Assembly (NCBI GenBank): GCA_020629155.1
Contig: JAHDDW010000001.1
Span: forward strand, 284,454-348,453
Source: Acidimicrobiales bacterium
GTDB taxonomy: Bacteria; Actinomycetota; Acidimicrobiia; Acidimicrobiales; SZUA-35
Reading direction: 5' to 3'
DNA length: 64,000 nt
The translations under genes and the position numbers were made by a program. This document shows positions 55,590 through 64,000 of the stretch, piece by piece (within the stretch, counting starts at the first letter, position 1; the number at the start of each line of letters is the position of its first letter). Under the pieces are notes generated by a model. The model did not search any database, had not been told where the DNA came from, and saw nothing but the letters and a program-made list of their open reading frames with translations.

Positions 55590-57428
55590 ATGGCTTTAAG
55601 AAATGATATTCGCAACGTTGCGATCGTCGCACACGTCGACCACGGCAAAACTACTTTAGTAGATGCCATGTTGAAACAAACTGGCGCTTTCCGAGAGAAT
55701 GAATCTGTCGACGAACGTGTAATGGATTCAGGTGACCTTGAAAAAGAAAAAGGTATTACCATTTTGGCTAAGAATACCTCAGTTAACTGGAACGGAACAA
55801 CACTAAATATCGTTGACACTCCAGGGCACGCCGACTTTGGCGGCGAAGTTGAGCGAGCCTTAACAATGGTTGACGGTATCGTGTTGCTCGTCGACGCTGC
55901 TGAAGGTCCACTGCCTCAAACACGCTTTGTTCTGCGTAAAGCACTCGCTAAAAACCTTCCTGTTATTTTAGTTATCAATAAGGTAGACCGCCCAGACGCC
56001 CGCATCAGCGAAGTTGTCGATGAAGTCTACGAACTATTCATCGACATCGGCGCTGATGATGACCAAATCGAGTTCCCTATCATGTATTGTGCAGCGAGAG
56101 ACGGCTGGGCAAGCGACAAAGACGATGTCATAGGCGAGAATCTTGAACCACTTTTTGAGCTACTTACAAGCTTTATCCCTGCACCAACCTATGAAGAAGG
56201 CCATCCGTTGCAGGCGTGGGTCACCAACTTAGATGCTTCTCCATACGTCGGTCGCCTGGCACTTTGTCGTGTTATTAATGGCACGCTTAAGAAAGGGCAA
56301 TCAGTGGCGTTAAGCCGCATTGATGGTTCGATCGAACGAGTCAAGATAACAGAAATGTTTTTGACCGAAAACCTTGAACGAGTCGCTGCTGAGTCGGCCT
56401 CTCCTGGCGATCTTGTCGCTGTTGCAGGCATCGAAGACATTATGATCGGTGAAACCCTCGTTGATCCTGAAGATCCAAAACCTATGCCAATTATTGCCGT
56501 CGACGAGCCAGCGCTTTCGATGACGATTGGAACCAATACCTCTCCCCTCGCAGGCAAAGAAGGCAAAAAACTTACCGCCCGCATGGTCAAAGGTCGCCTA
56601 GATGCTGAACTTGTTGGCAATATGAGCTTACGCATCTTGCCAACAGAGCGACCAGATGCTTGGGAAGTGCAAGCCCGTGGCGAACTGCAACTTGCTATTC
56701 TTGTTGAGCAAATGCGCCGTGAAGGTTTTGAGCTTACTATTGGCAAGCCTCAAGTAGTCACGAAAGAGATCGATGGGCAACTTCATGAGCCTGTTGAACG
56801 TGTCATCATCGATGTGCCTGAAGAGCACCTTGGTGCTGTCACACAACTTCTTGCCGCCCGTAAAGGCCGCATGGAGAACATGACAAACCATGGCACGGGC
56901 TGGGTACGTCTCGACTATCTGGTTCCTGCACGTGGACTTATTGGCTTTAGAACAGAGTTCCTTACTGAAACTCGCGGCACTGGCGTTGTCAACCACACGT
57001 TTGAAGATTTTGAGCCTTGGTTCGGCGAACTTCGCACACGCAACAGCGGTTCGCTTGTCGCAGATCGCCAAGGCCCTGTGACCGCCTATGCACTTATTGG
57101 CTTGCAAGAACGAGCGTCTATGCTTGTAGCGCCAACAACTGAAGTCTATTCAGGCATGCTTGTTGGCGAGAACAGCCGAGCTGACGATATGGAAGTGAAT
57201 GTTTGCAAAGAAAAGCAGCTAACGAACCATCGCGCTGCCGCTTCTGACGCAACTGTTAAACTCACGCCGCCGAAAGTACTTTCGCTAGAACAATCACTAG
57301 AATTTATCGCTGATGATGAATGTGTTGAGGTAACACCAGAGAATGTGCGCCTCCGCAAAATCGAGCTTGATCCTATCGAACGTGCTCGACGGATCAAAGC
57401 ACTAAAAGCAGCCCGCAAGAAAAACTAA
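55590..57428 (+). CDS. typA: Ribosome-associated GTPase TypA/BipA
   Basis: 612 residues with EF-G-like GTPase motifs AHVDHGKTTL, DTPGHADFGGE and INKVDRPDAR, then EF-G-type domains and the TypA-specific C-terminal domain (NHRAAASDATVKLTPPK, LSLEQSLEFIADDECVEVTP). The effector loop with ERGITI-like change reads KEKGITIL. It acts on ribosomes during stress and cold growth. Full family length. Confidence 0.96.
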   Translation: MALRNDIRNVAIVAHVDHGKTTLVDAMLKQTGAFRENESVDERVMDSGDLEKEKGITILAKNTSVNWNGTTLNIVDTPGHADFGGEVERALTMVDGIVLLVDAAEGPLPQTRFVLRKALAKNLPVILVINKVDRPDARISEVVDEVYELFIDIGADDDQIEFPIMYCAARDGWASDKDDVIGENLEPLFELLTSFIPAPTYEEGHPLQAWVTNLDASPYVGRLALCRVINGTLKKGQSVALSRIDGSIERVKITEMFLTENLERVAAESASPGDLVAVAGIEDIMIGETLVDPEDPKPMPIIAVDEPALSMTIGTNTSPLAGKEGKKLTARMVKGRLDAELVGNMSLRILPTERPDAWEVQARGELQLAILVEQMRREGFELTIGKPQVVTKEIDGQLHEPVERVIIDVPEEHLGAVTQLLAARKGRMENMTNHGTGWVRLDYLVPARGLIGFRTEFLTETRGTGVVNHTFEDFEPWFGELRTRNSGSLVADRQGPVTAYALIGLQERASMLVAPTTEVYSGMLVGENSRADDMEVNVCKEKQLTNHRAAASDATVKLTPPKVLSLEQSLEFIADDECVEVTPENVRLRKIELDPIERARRIKALKAARKKN

Positions 57429-57469
57429 TTTGCCAGCTTGTCAAACCACATCTGGATGAGATTTATTTT

Positions 57470-57508
57470 CTACCTCGATTACTTACTTTTGGTAAGTAAT
57501 CGAGGTAG
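57470..57508 (+). promoter_or_regulatory. 17-bp perfect inverted repeat, probable HxlR operator
   Basis: CTACCTCGATTACTTAC (57470-57486) and its exact reverse complement (57492-57508) flank five bases. The inner TTACTTAC...GTAAGTAA is the type of site bound by HxlR-family redox regulators. It lies 50 bp before azoR and upstream of the HxlR gene at 58138. A terminator for typA is less likely because no T-run follows. Confidence 0.7.
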
Positions 57509-57557
57509 AGTGTCGTTGCTCATATCCGTGAGCAATCATTTCTCTGAAAGTACTGAT

Positions 57558-58136
57558 ATGCCAACAATTCTTCATATAGATTCAAGCGCTCAAGGCGAAC
57601 GGTCAATTACACGCAAGCTAACCAAAAGACTTGTCGAACGATTCGGCCCTGATGCGACCGTCATAACCCGTGACCTTTCTCAAGGCGTCCCACAACTTAG
57701 TTCAGACGTTCTGGGAGCGTTACATACGCCAAAAGAAGAACAGACAGCAGACCAGAAAGCCTTGATCGCACCTGGTGCAGAGTTTATCGACGAGATAAAA
57801 CAAGCAGATACTATTGTTATCGGTGCTCCTATCTACAACTTTGGTCCGCCTGCTGAGCTAAAAGGGTGGATGGATCATCTCGTACGTTCAGGCGTCAGTT
57901 TTAACGTAACCCCAGAGGGATATGAAACCCTTCTAGAGGACACAAAAACATATATAGTCTATGCCTCAGGTGGAGTTCCAATAGAATCAGACGTTGACTT
58001 CCTTACTCCATGGTTGAAAATGTCTCTCGGATTTGTAGGCATAAAGTCTATAGAAACAATCGCAGCCAATAACGTTTCAGCAGACACCGAAGCCGTCGCA
58101 AACGCTGAAGCGGCTATTGATGCACTAGAAATTTAG
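57558..58136 (+). CDS. azoR: FMN-dependent NADH-azoreductase family (AcpD/AzoR-like)
   Basis: 192 residues from the ATG at 57558; the longer open frame crosses the operator and is not credible. Flavodoxin-like fold with the FMN phosphate loop TILHIDSSAQGERSITRKL, and GAPIYNFGPPAELKGWMDHL, the AzoR hallmark. FMN enzyme reducing quinones and azo compounds. The gene directly precedes an HxlR-type regulator (one base apart), a common pair for electrophile stress. Confidence 0.88.
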   Translation: MPTILHIDSSAQGERSITRKLTKRLVERFGPDATVITRDLSQGVPQLSSDVLGALHTPKEEQTADQKALIAPGAEFIDEIKQADTIVIGAPIYNFGPPAELKGWMDHLVRSGVSFNVTPEGYETLLEDTKTYIVYASGGVPIESDVDFLTPWLKMSLGFVGIKSIETIAANNVSADTEAVANAEAAIDALEI

Positions 58137-58137
58137 T

Positions 58138-58440
58138 ATGAAACCTGAGCAAGAAGGATACTGTCCCTACTTCCATGAAGCTGTCGAACGTGTTGGCAAA
58201 AAGTGGACAGGGGCGATCCTTTTTGCTCTTTCAAAAGACAAATCTAAATTCTGCGAAATCAAAGAAGCCATTCCGAATCTATCAGATCGACTTCTTTGCG
58301 AAAGATTAACTGAGCTCCGCGAAGCTGAAATTCTTATCAGAACTGGCCCTAAACAAAAAGACTATCTCTTAACCCCTAAAGGCCATGCCCTAGCAGAAGC
58401 GTTACAAGAACTTACCACATGGGCTCATGAATGGAACTAG
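58138..58440 (+). CDS. HxlR-family transcriptional regulator
   Basis: 100 residues: CPYFHEAVERVGKKWTGAIL with the redox-type Cys near the start, then the winged helix LCERLTELREAEILIRT. The early Cys is where YodB/HxlR-type sensors react with quinones. It begins one base after the azoR stop, so both are one operon. The inverted repeat at 57470 is the likely target. Confidence 0.9.
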   Translation: MKPEQEGYCPYFHEAVERVGKKWTGAILFALSKDKSKFCEIKEAIPNLSDRLLCERLTELREAEILIRTGPKQKDYLLTPKGHALAEALQELTTWAHEWN

Positions 58441-58444
58441 CCTT

Positions 58445-58765
58445 TCAGGCGAAGTCTTCCGCTGTTGGGACTGCAACACCAGGCTTGTAGTGAATATATA
58501 CGTTCGCAAGAATATCTTTTAAACCACGCGAAGTTTGATCTTCGGCTAGGCGCACAGTCACTGCCTGGGCGTACACATGCACTTGATCAACTTGGCCTGT
58601 TTCAAACAAAACACGCGCTATCACATCTGCTGGCCGCTCGTGCACAATGTCTTCTTGAGAAAGGTAGCGTTCATGGCCCATACCGGTGAAACTACGGTTC
58701 GTTTCAAAGCGCACGTACCCTTCGCGACTAGTTTGTTTCTCTATAACAGCTACAGGTTGTCCCAT
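58445..58765 (-). CDS. Small protein resembling the Nfu N-terminal domain
   Basis: 106 residues. The segment ERPADVIARVLFETGQVDQV, then VHVYAQAVTVRLAE, resembles the Nfu_N scaffold domain that accompanies iron-sulfur cluster carriers. There is no CxxC NifU domain, so it is a stand-alone variant. It runs convergent with the HxlR gene, 4 bp apart. Similar short proteins occur in actinobacteria, in my recollection. Confidence 0.6.
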   Translation of the reverse strand: MGQPVAVIEKQTSREGYVRFETNRSFTGMGHERYLSQEDIVHERPADVIARVLFETGQVDQVHVYAQAVTVRLAEDQTSRGLKDILANVYIHYKPGVAVPTAEDFA

Positions 58766-58842
58766 ATATAGAATCTATCTCTGAAATTGCTTTTCTGTTG
58801 AACCAGTAAGCACAAACATAAAAACAGCGACGCAACAGCTTC

Positions 58843-60429
58843 TTACGGATTCAGAACGACATGACTACCTGAAGGCATACAATGCCCAGCGACAGGTTTT
58901 GTTGCAGTAACAGTTCTGCTAGAAGAGAACTCCCAGTCGTTCGTCCCTGCTTTAAGACCAACTGACTCTAACGCCACTTTCGCTTCAGCTTCATTCATAC
59001 CAATCAAGTATGGAATATGGATTGCAGCGCAACCTGGCTGCAAGGTATAGAGCGGCGCAGTCGTGGTAGGTTTTGCTGTTGTCGGTGTTGTTTTTGTAGG
59101 CTCTTTCAGATCGATCTTAATAGTTGTCGATGTTGTAGTTCTTCTTGCTGTGGTCGGCGGAGTAGTTTTTTTGGCTGTTGTTTCCGTTTTTTTAGTTGTC
59201 GATGTTGTTTCTTCTTTTTTGGTTGTGTTAGGTACTGTCGATTTTGAAGTAGCTACCGTGGTATCAGATTCTTTTTTCGTTGTCAATGCATCAAATGAGT
59301 TATTTTGACTTACATCAGGAGATAATGCGGCCGAATAGCCTTCAATAGTTTGATCTGTTAGTTCTTCATTATCGAGAGGACTCGCTTCTGTTTTGGTCGA
59401 TGAATCGCTGCTGCCAAATAAAGCGCCCTTTATAATCGGAGCTACGAGGTAGCCAGTTAGACCCAGAACAACTAATGACATGACAGATACAGCAATCCGC
59501 AACGACTTAACCAATGATTTACTTTGGAAAGAAGACTGCGCCATGACAGGCGTATAGCCTCCAGCAACAGAGGCTTGAGGGCGTGAAGCAGAAACCGCCT
59601 GCAACAGTTCATCGAGAAAGTTTCGCACGCTCTGCTGACGTTGCGTAGGGTCTTTATGCAACGCACGTTGTAGAACTTCAGTCACCTGTGGCGGCAACGG
59701 ATCAGGGAACTTACCTACAGGTTCGTTCAACACATACGCTCTGACAATTTCCAGATTAGATTGCGTGCCTAAATATGCATACGGGACGCTACCAGTGACC
59801 ATTGACCAGAGCGTTAACGCAAGCCCATACACATCAGAAGCTCGTGTGAGTTCAGCTCCAGCAACAGACTCAGGGCTAGCATACGGAGAGCTCAAAAAAG
59901 CTATTTTACTTTGGGATGAATAGCCAGACTTCGCCATAGTTTTTGTTAACCCAAAACCTGCGATCTGAGGAGATCCGTCGCCTCTAAGCAAAACATATGA
60001 CGGCTTAATATCGCCGTGGATCACATCAACGAGGTGACTGCGATGCACTACTTCACCGATGCGATTTATTATTCCAACTGCTATATCAAAATTTATAGGC
60101 CCTTGCGAGTTTAGCACTGCCTGGACAGAACCCATCTCATAGAAAGGGCGGATCCAGAAAGGCTCAGCATGCTGCGTAAAGCCAGAAATAAGAATAGGAG
60201 CAACGCCAACATAGCCCGCTAAACGTTCACGCTCAGGCCCTTCAACACGAAAGCTTTCTTCAAGCCCAGCGTCCCAGACACCTCTAAAAACCTCCACAGA
60301 TACTTTCTGACCTGTAGTTGGCTGAAAGGCGACGTAAAAGTGACTTAATCCTTCATGGGTCACGAATTGAACATCTTGAAGGCCTCCTATACCAATGTCA
60401 TGATGTCCATTCAAGGTTGCCTCCGCCAA
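58843..60429 (-). CDS. PASTA-domain Ser/Thr kinase homologue, predicted pseudokinase
   Basis: 528 residues from a TTG. The N-terminal part has a kinase fold but key residues are changed: the VAIK Lys is Glu46 (VSVEVF), HRD is HGD (138-140), the Asn after HRDLKPx is Tyr145 (KPSYVLL) and DFG is GFG (158-160). The ASPE and D-x-Y-G blocks (YASPESVAGAELTRASDVYG) remain. A membrane helix (SVMSLVVLGLTGYLVAPII) is followed by a Thr/Lys linker and one PASTA domain at about 463-528 (PYLIGMNEAEAKVALESVGL). It could be a scaffold that senses wall fragments, similar in plan to other actinobacterial pseudokinases with wall roles. It is a single gene. Confidence 0.82.
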   Translation of the reverse strand: MAEATLNGHHDIGIGGLQDVQFVTHEGLSHFYVAFQPTTGQKVSVEVFRGVWDAGLEESFRVEGPERERLAGYVGVAPILISGFTQHAEPFWIRPFYEMGSVQAVLNSQGPINFDIAVGIINRIGEVVHRSHLVDVIHGDIKPSYVLLRGDGSPQIAGFGLTKTMAKSGYSSQSKIAFLSSPYASPESVAGAELTRASDVYGLALTLWSMVTGSVPYAYLGTQSNLEIVRAYVLNEPVGKFPDPLPPQVTEVLQRALHKDPTQRQQSVRNFLDELLQAVSASRPQASVAGGYTPVMAQSSFQSKSLVKSLRIAVSVMSLVVLGLTGYLVAPIIKGALFGSSDSSTKTEASPLDNEELTDQTIEGYSAALSPDVSQNNSFDALTTKKESDTTVATSKSTVPNTTKKEETTSTTKKTETTAKKTTPPTTARRTTTSTTIKIDLKEPTKTTPTTAKPTTTAPLYTLQPGCAAIHIPYLIGMNEAEAKVALESVGLKAGTNDWEFSSSRTVTATKPVAGHCMPSGSHVVLNP

Positions 60430-60595
60430 GATAAAACCTAGTTACAGACCCAATTCTACTAGAGATAGGCACTTTTTGCTATTCACCTGCGCGTCTTCAC
60501 ACAAGCGTAGCAAGCGTTCTGCACCCCACCCCGAGAGATCCCATAACAGAAGTCGCTGGGCTGTCATAAATAAACGGGAAAGGAAAACCTTCTAT

Positions 60596-62098
60596 TCACA
60601 GGTTCGCTATGCCTGTGAAGGCACCGAGGCCGCCAGCTAGCGTCAACGCGACCGTGAGCAGCAATGCAAGTTTTAGTGGCGCAGGAATAACCACTGGAGC
60701 GCTGTCTTGATTAGCGACAGGCATAAACCACATTTGTTTCGCGATAAAGAAATAGTAATACGCTGCCAACACTGAGTTGATTGCCATAATGACAGCTAAC
60801 ACAACACCAGCAACCGTTTGACTTTCAAGCACCGTTAAAAATAACTGGAGCTTTCCTAGCCATGCGCCAACAGGTGGCACACCAGCAAAAGAGATTAAGA
60901 AGATCGTCATCAGCACAGTCAAACCAGGAGCATATTTAAACAAACCGCCATAGGAGACAATTTCACCAGAACGAGTTTTGCGGGCAACAGCGATCACAAC
61001 AGCAAACGCACCAAGATTCGTCGCCGCATAGATCAAAAGATAACTAACAATCGACGAAGCGACCGACCCGCCGATAGCTACCGAGTTAAGTTCTCCAATG
61101 CTATAGACCGCCAGCGGAGCCAACATATAGCCAGCTTGAGCGACACCAGAATAGGCAAGCATTCGCACGATATTGGTTTGACGCATTGCTAACAAGTTGC
61201 CAACAGTCATCGTCACTGCAGCTAAAATCCACAGCAGCGGTTCGACAACGTCGCTTTGCTTAGGCAAGGCAACAAGCACCACGCTGAGCAACGCAACAAA
61301 ACCAGCTGCTTTCGACGCGACCGCAAGAAACGCTGTAAGCGGTGTCGGCGCACCTTCATAGGTGTCTGGCGCCCATGTATGGAACGGAACCGCACTCACT
61401 TTGAAACCAAAGCCAATGACAGTGAAAATTACTGCCAAACTCAGAAGCGGACGACCGTCGCTATTTAACTGCTCAGCAATACCTGTTAGTTTCGTTTCGC
61501 CTGTTACGCCATAGAGCAGCGACATGCCATAGAGCAAAATGCCTGAAGCGAAGACACCCATAAGCATATATTTGAGGCCAGCTTCATTCGATTTAAGATC
61601 ACGCTTACGCCAAGCAGCCATCAAATATGCTGGGATAGAGACAAGCTCGATCGCTACGAATATCGATATCAGATCACGTGCAGAGGTCATTACTAACATG
61701 CCAAGGACAGATGCGGCAATCAACTGATAATATTCACTGTCGTAATAGTCGCCATCAGCCATATAGTTTGTGCTGATCAAAACAATAATGTAGCCAGTGA
61801 CTAAAAACAGTGCTTTAAGCACAAGCGAATATTTGTCGACGACATAGGCACCATCAAACATTGTACGGACAGAATCATCGCTCGCCCATAACGTGACAAC
61901 AGGCACTAACGCTGCGAGAAAACCCAACCCAGCAAGCGACGGCATAAACCGCCGAGAACGCTCTAGCCAGATAAGATCGATAACGGTGACAAGCGCACCC
62001 CAAGCAAGCAGGATAAGTTCTGGCGCTGCTGCATGCCAATCAATCGCAGGGCGCACAAACTCTGACTCTGCGACCAGCGCTAGCGAAGCATCAATCAT
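60596..62098 (-). CDS. nuoN: NADH-quinone oxidoreductase subunit N
   Basis: 500 residues, about fourteen membrane helices. Proton-pumping Mrp-antiporter-like subunit of complex I; the region MTSARDLISIFVAIELVSIP with its key Glu and the Lys helix GFGFKVSAVPFHTWAPDTYE are characteristic. The start ATG overlaps the nuoM stop by 4 bp, so it is the distal gene of the nuo operon. It ends about 170 bp before the PASTA kinase homologue. Confidence 0.96.
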   Translation of the reverse strand: MIDASLALVAESEFVRPAIDWHAAAPELILLAWGALVTVIDLIWLERSRRFMPSLAGLGFLAALVPVVTLWASDDSVRTMFDGAYVVDKYSLVLKALFLVTGYIIVLISTNYMADGDYYDSEYYQLIAASVLGMLVMTSARDLISIFVAIELVSIPAYLMAAWRKRDLKSNEAGLKYMLMGVFASGILLYGMSLLYGVTGETKLTGIAEQLNSDGRPLLSLAVIFTVIGFGFKVSAVPFHTWAPDTYEGAPTPLTAFLAVASKAAGFVALLSVVLVALPKQSDVVEPLLWILAAVTMTVGNLLAMRQTNIVRMLAYSGVAQAGYMLAPLAVYSIGELNSVAIGGSVASSIVSYLLIYAATNLGAFAVVIAVARKTRSGEIVSYGGLFKYAPGLTVLMTIFLISFAGVPPVGAWLGKLQLFLTVLESQTVAGVVLAVIMAINSVLAAYYYFFIAKQMWFMPVANQDSAPVVIPAPLKLALLLTVALTLAGGLGAFTGIANL

Positions 62099-63636
62099 TT
62101 GTCTAGCACCTTAAACATGTCGCCAATAGCAGTCGACGGCGCATCAGTAATATCGAAGATCAAACCAGGGAAGAAACCAAGCACAACAATGAGGATCAGA
62201 AACGGCACCCAGGCTATCCATTCGCTCAACACAGCGTCAACAATTTCAGGGTCGTCGGCGAACTCTTCAGATGGTTTACCAAATGCTGTGCGTTGCAACA
62301 GCCAAAGCAAATAGCCAGCAGCGAGTACCGTACCTAGTGCTGCGACGACCATGTAGCCTCGGAACAACCCAGTCGACAATCCAGGCGCAGGGTTATAAGC
62401 AGATAAGATCGCTGGGAACTCGCCCCAGAAACCAGCAAGACCTGGCAAACCAAGCGATGCCATTGTTGCGAACCCTAAGATCCAACCCATGCGAGGAGCT
62501 TGCAAGAGCAAACCACCGAGACGTTTAATTTCTAGCGTATGATAGCGCTCTTTCACCGACCCAGCGATGAAGAACAACATGCCAGTGATCAAACCATGAG
62601 CAACCATGCCGAAGATAGCGGCGTTAATACCAAAGTCAGTCAATGTTGAGATGCCTAGCATGACATAGCCCATGTGGGCAACTGATGAGAACGCAATAAG
62701 GCGTTTCATATCAGTCTGTGCTAAACAGCCAAGCGCACCGTAGATAATCCCGATGACTGCAAGAAGGCCGATCCAAGGAGCCCACGTGACGGCAGCTTCA
62801 GGCAGTGTTGGCAATGCGATGCGAATGAACCCGTAGGTTCCAAGTTTGAGCAATACCGCAGCCAGAATAACCGAGCCTTGCGTTGGCGCTTGCGTGTGCG
62901 CATCAGGCAACCACGTGTGGAAAGGAAACATCGGCACTTTGATACCAAACCCCATGAACATGCCACCAAACAGCAGCACCTGTGTCCCATGCGTGATATC
63001 GCTTGTTGAAACAAGCTCGCCTAATTTGACGATATCGAAGCTTTCTGACCCTGTCAGCCAATACAGCGCAAGGAAACTCACTAGCATCAACGCAGATCCA
63101 AACAGGGTGTAGAGGAAAAACTTGATCGAGGCATAGAGACGCTGCGGGCCGCCCCACACGCCGATCATGAAATACATTGGCAGCAGAACCACTTCGAAGA
63201 AAACAAAGAACAGAATCAGATCTTTCGCAACAAACGTGCCTAACATGCCTGTGTGGAGAATCAGCATGAGAATCAGGAACGCTTTTGCGTTACCAGGTTT
63301 CGGGATATGGTTCCAGCTATAGATAATCACCAACGGTGTCACTAACAGCGTTAGAGCAATTAGCGGCAATGAGATGCCGTCGATCCCTACGTTATAGCGT
63401 GTATTGATTATCTCGATCCAAGAAACATCTTGCACAAATTGCATTGAAGCAGAGTCGTCATAGTTGAAGTTTGTCAGCAACAGCACGCCAAAGAAAGCAC
63501 TCGCCAGCGACGTCGCCAACGCAACACCTTTGATAGCTGGCTCCATTGTCTTTGGCATCGCCATCATCAGCGCAACACCAAGAAGAGGAACAAAAACCAT
63601 TGCGGTTATTCCCCATGTGTCTAGAAATTCTGTCAT
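62095..63636 (-). CDS. nuoM: NADH-quinone oxidoreductase subunit M
   Basis: 513 residues, about fourteen helices. Key segments are DLILFFVFFEVVLLPMYFMI (conserved Glu) and GIKVPMFPFHTWLPDAHTQA (conserved Lys), standard for NuoM. Proton pump of complex I. It lies between nuoL and nuoN on the minus strand. Confidence 0.96.
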   Translation of the reverse strand: MTEFLDTWGITAMVFVPLLGVALMMAMPKTMEPAIKGVALATSLASAFFGVLLLTNFNYDDSASMQFVQDVSWIEIINTRYNVGIDGISLPLIALTLLVTPLVIIYSWNHIPKPGNAKAFLILMLILHTGMLGTFVAKDLILFFVFFEVVLLPMYFMIGVWGGPQRLYASIKFFLYTLFGSALMLVSFLALYWLTGSESFDIVKLGELVSTSDITHGTQVLLFGGMFMGFGIKVPMFPFHTWLPDAHTQAPTQGSVILAAVLLKLGTYGFIRIALPTLPEAAVTWAPWIGLLAVIGIIYGALGCLAQTDMKRLIAFSSVAHMGYVMLGISTLTDFGINAAIFGMVAHGLITGMLFFIAGSVKERYHTLEIKRLGGLLLQAPRMGWILGFATMASLGLPGLAGFWGEFPAILSAYNPAPGLSTGLFRGYMVVAALGTVLAAGYLLWLLQRTAFGKPSEEFADDPEIVDAVLSEWIAWVPFLILIVVLGFFPGLIFDITDAPSTAIGDMFKVLDK

Positions 63637-63666
63637 CTTTGTTCCTTACTCATACACACAACTTCC

Positions 63667-64000
63667 CTAAAAATCGACCATAAACACAGCTGCCAGCAAC
63701 GCCGCAGCAGCGAACATCATGACGGCATAGTGACGAACTTGGCCGCTCTGGACCTGACGTAATGACTCGCCTGACTCGCTTGCGCCTCGGCCTGAGGCAT
63801 TCACCAGCCCATCGATCGTACCTTGATCGATGAAACGATAGATGAAGCGACCGACAAACACCGAGAGCTTACCAGCAACATTAATCACCTGGTCTAAAAC
63901 ATTTTGATTAAACCAATAGGCAGCTTTAGCCACAGGACCTTTTGTGCCAGCAGCGATAACGCCGCTATAGAGATGATCTAGATAATATTTGTTTGTCAAA
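63667..64000 (-). CDS. nuoL: NADH-quinone oxidoreductase subunit L, C-terminal part (cut by window edge)
   Basis: Only the last 110 or so codons are present; the gene continues beyond the window. The NKYYLDHLYSG start of this piece, then FIYRFIDQGTIDGLVNASGR and a final hydrophobic helix, match the C-terminal amphipathic and last membrane helix of NuoL. Order L-M-N is normal for the nuo operon. It ends 30 bp before nuoM. Confidence 0.88.
   Translation of the reverse strand, partial: LTNKYYLDHLYSGVIAAGTKGPVAKAAYWFNQNVLDQVINVAGKLSVFVGRFIYRFIDQGTIDGLVNASGRGASESGESLRQVQSGQVRHYAVMMFAAAALLAAVFMVDF

Noticed and set aside
57438-57557. N-terminal extension of the azoreductase open frame
   Set aside because: It crosses the operator palindrome and adds unrelated residues before the normal MPTILHIDSS start.

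Overview
The window reads as a chromosomal segment of an actinobacterium, most plausibly of the class Acidimicrobiia or a relative. Evidence from gene content: NucS/EndoMS (the mismatch endonuclease of Actinomycetota and archaea), a PASTA-domain kinase-like protein, a VanW-family protein, an L,D-transpeptidase lipoprotein, a HrcA/CIRCE-type groESL operon, a short-form ProS and many lipoproteins. Base composition looks unusually AT-rich for the phylum by eye (not counted). There is no phage, transposase, rRNA, tRNA or CRISPR array that I can see; genes are dense and mostly in short operons.

Layout. 0.1-4.4 kb: a dienelactone-hydrolase-like gene, then a four-gene overlapping ABC-2 exporter operon (ATPase-permease-ATPase-permease). 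4.4-6.4 kb (minus): metZ, a DUF1737 protein and an isochorismatase-family gene broken by a single-base frameshift. 6.7-9.3 kb: a lipoprotein closed by a perfect terminator, and an unrecognised protein. 9.3-11.3 kb (minus): a transmembrane Ser/Thr kinase translationally coupled to an ECF-like sigma factor. 11.4-13.4 kb: groES-groEL behind a CIRCE operator. 13.5-16.2 kb: a phospholipase-D-family protein, a VTT membrane protein and an Fpg/Nei glycosylase. 16.2-16.8 kb: a ParE/antitoxin pair. 16.9-19.6 kb: proS and a DUF4143 ATPase with an inverted repeat over its start codon. 19.8-25.1 kb (minus): two M48-type membrane proteases, trpC and a bactofilin-like/pentapeptide membrane protein. 25.4-28.9 kb: an MFS exporter, a DUF1703-type AAA protein and an orphan OmpR-type regulator. 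28.9-35.5 kb: a LOG-domain protein with a long unknown C-terminal half, a Lys-rich zinc-site protein, a CysQ-like phosphatase, a lipoprotein, a UbiB-family kinase and nucS. 35.6-41.8 kb: envelope genes (VanW, PAP2, secreted proteins, L,D-transpeptidase). 42-48 kb: a HerA-like ATPase, small conserved-looking proteins, SNase, a ChbG-like protein with an altered metal site, SCP2, NfeD and SPFH. 48.5-60.4 kb: a subtilase, a PhoU/TrkA-C plus MgtE-like pair, threonine aldolase, PEBP lipoprotein, typA, azoR-hxlR and a PASTA pseudokinase. 60.6-64 kb (minus): nuoN, nuoM and the 3' end of nuoL, cut by the window edge.

Most of this is housekeeping. The parts that stand out are: the bactofilin-like/M48/M48 cluster, in which one protease has lost a zinc ligand and a 27-bp copy of the bactofilin-like gene's 3' end sits after the wrong gene; the kinase-sigma pair, whose sigma factor lacks the usual acidic core-binding motif; a PASTA kinase in which every key catalytic residue but one is replaced; and the LOG fusion. 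Three short genes (two of 55 codons, one of 35) were read directly from the sequence.
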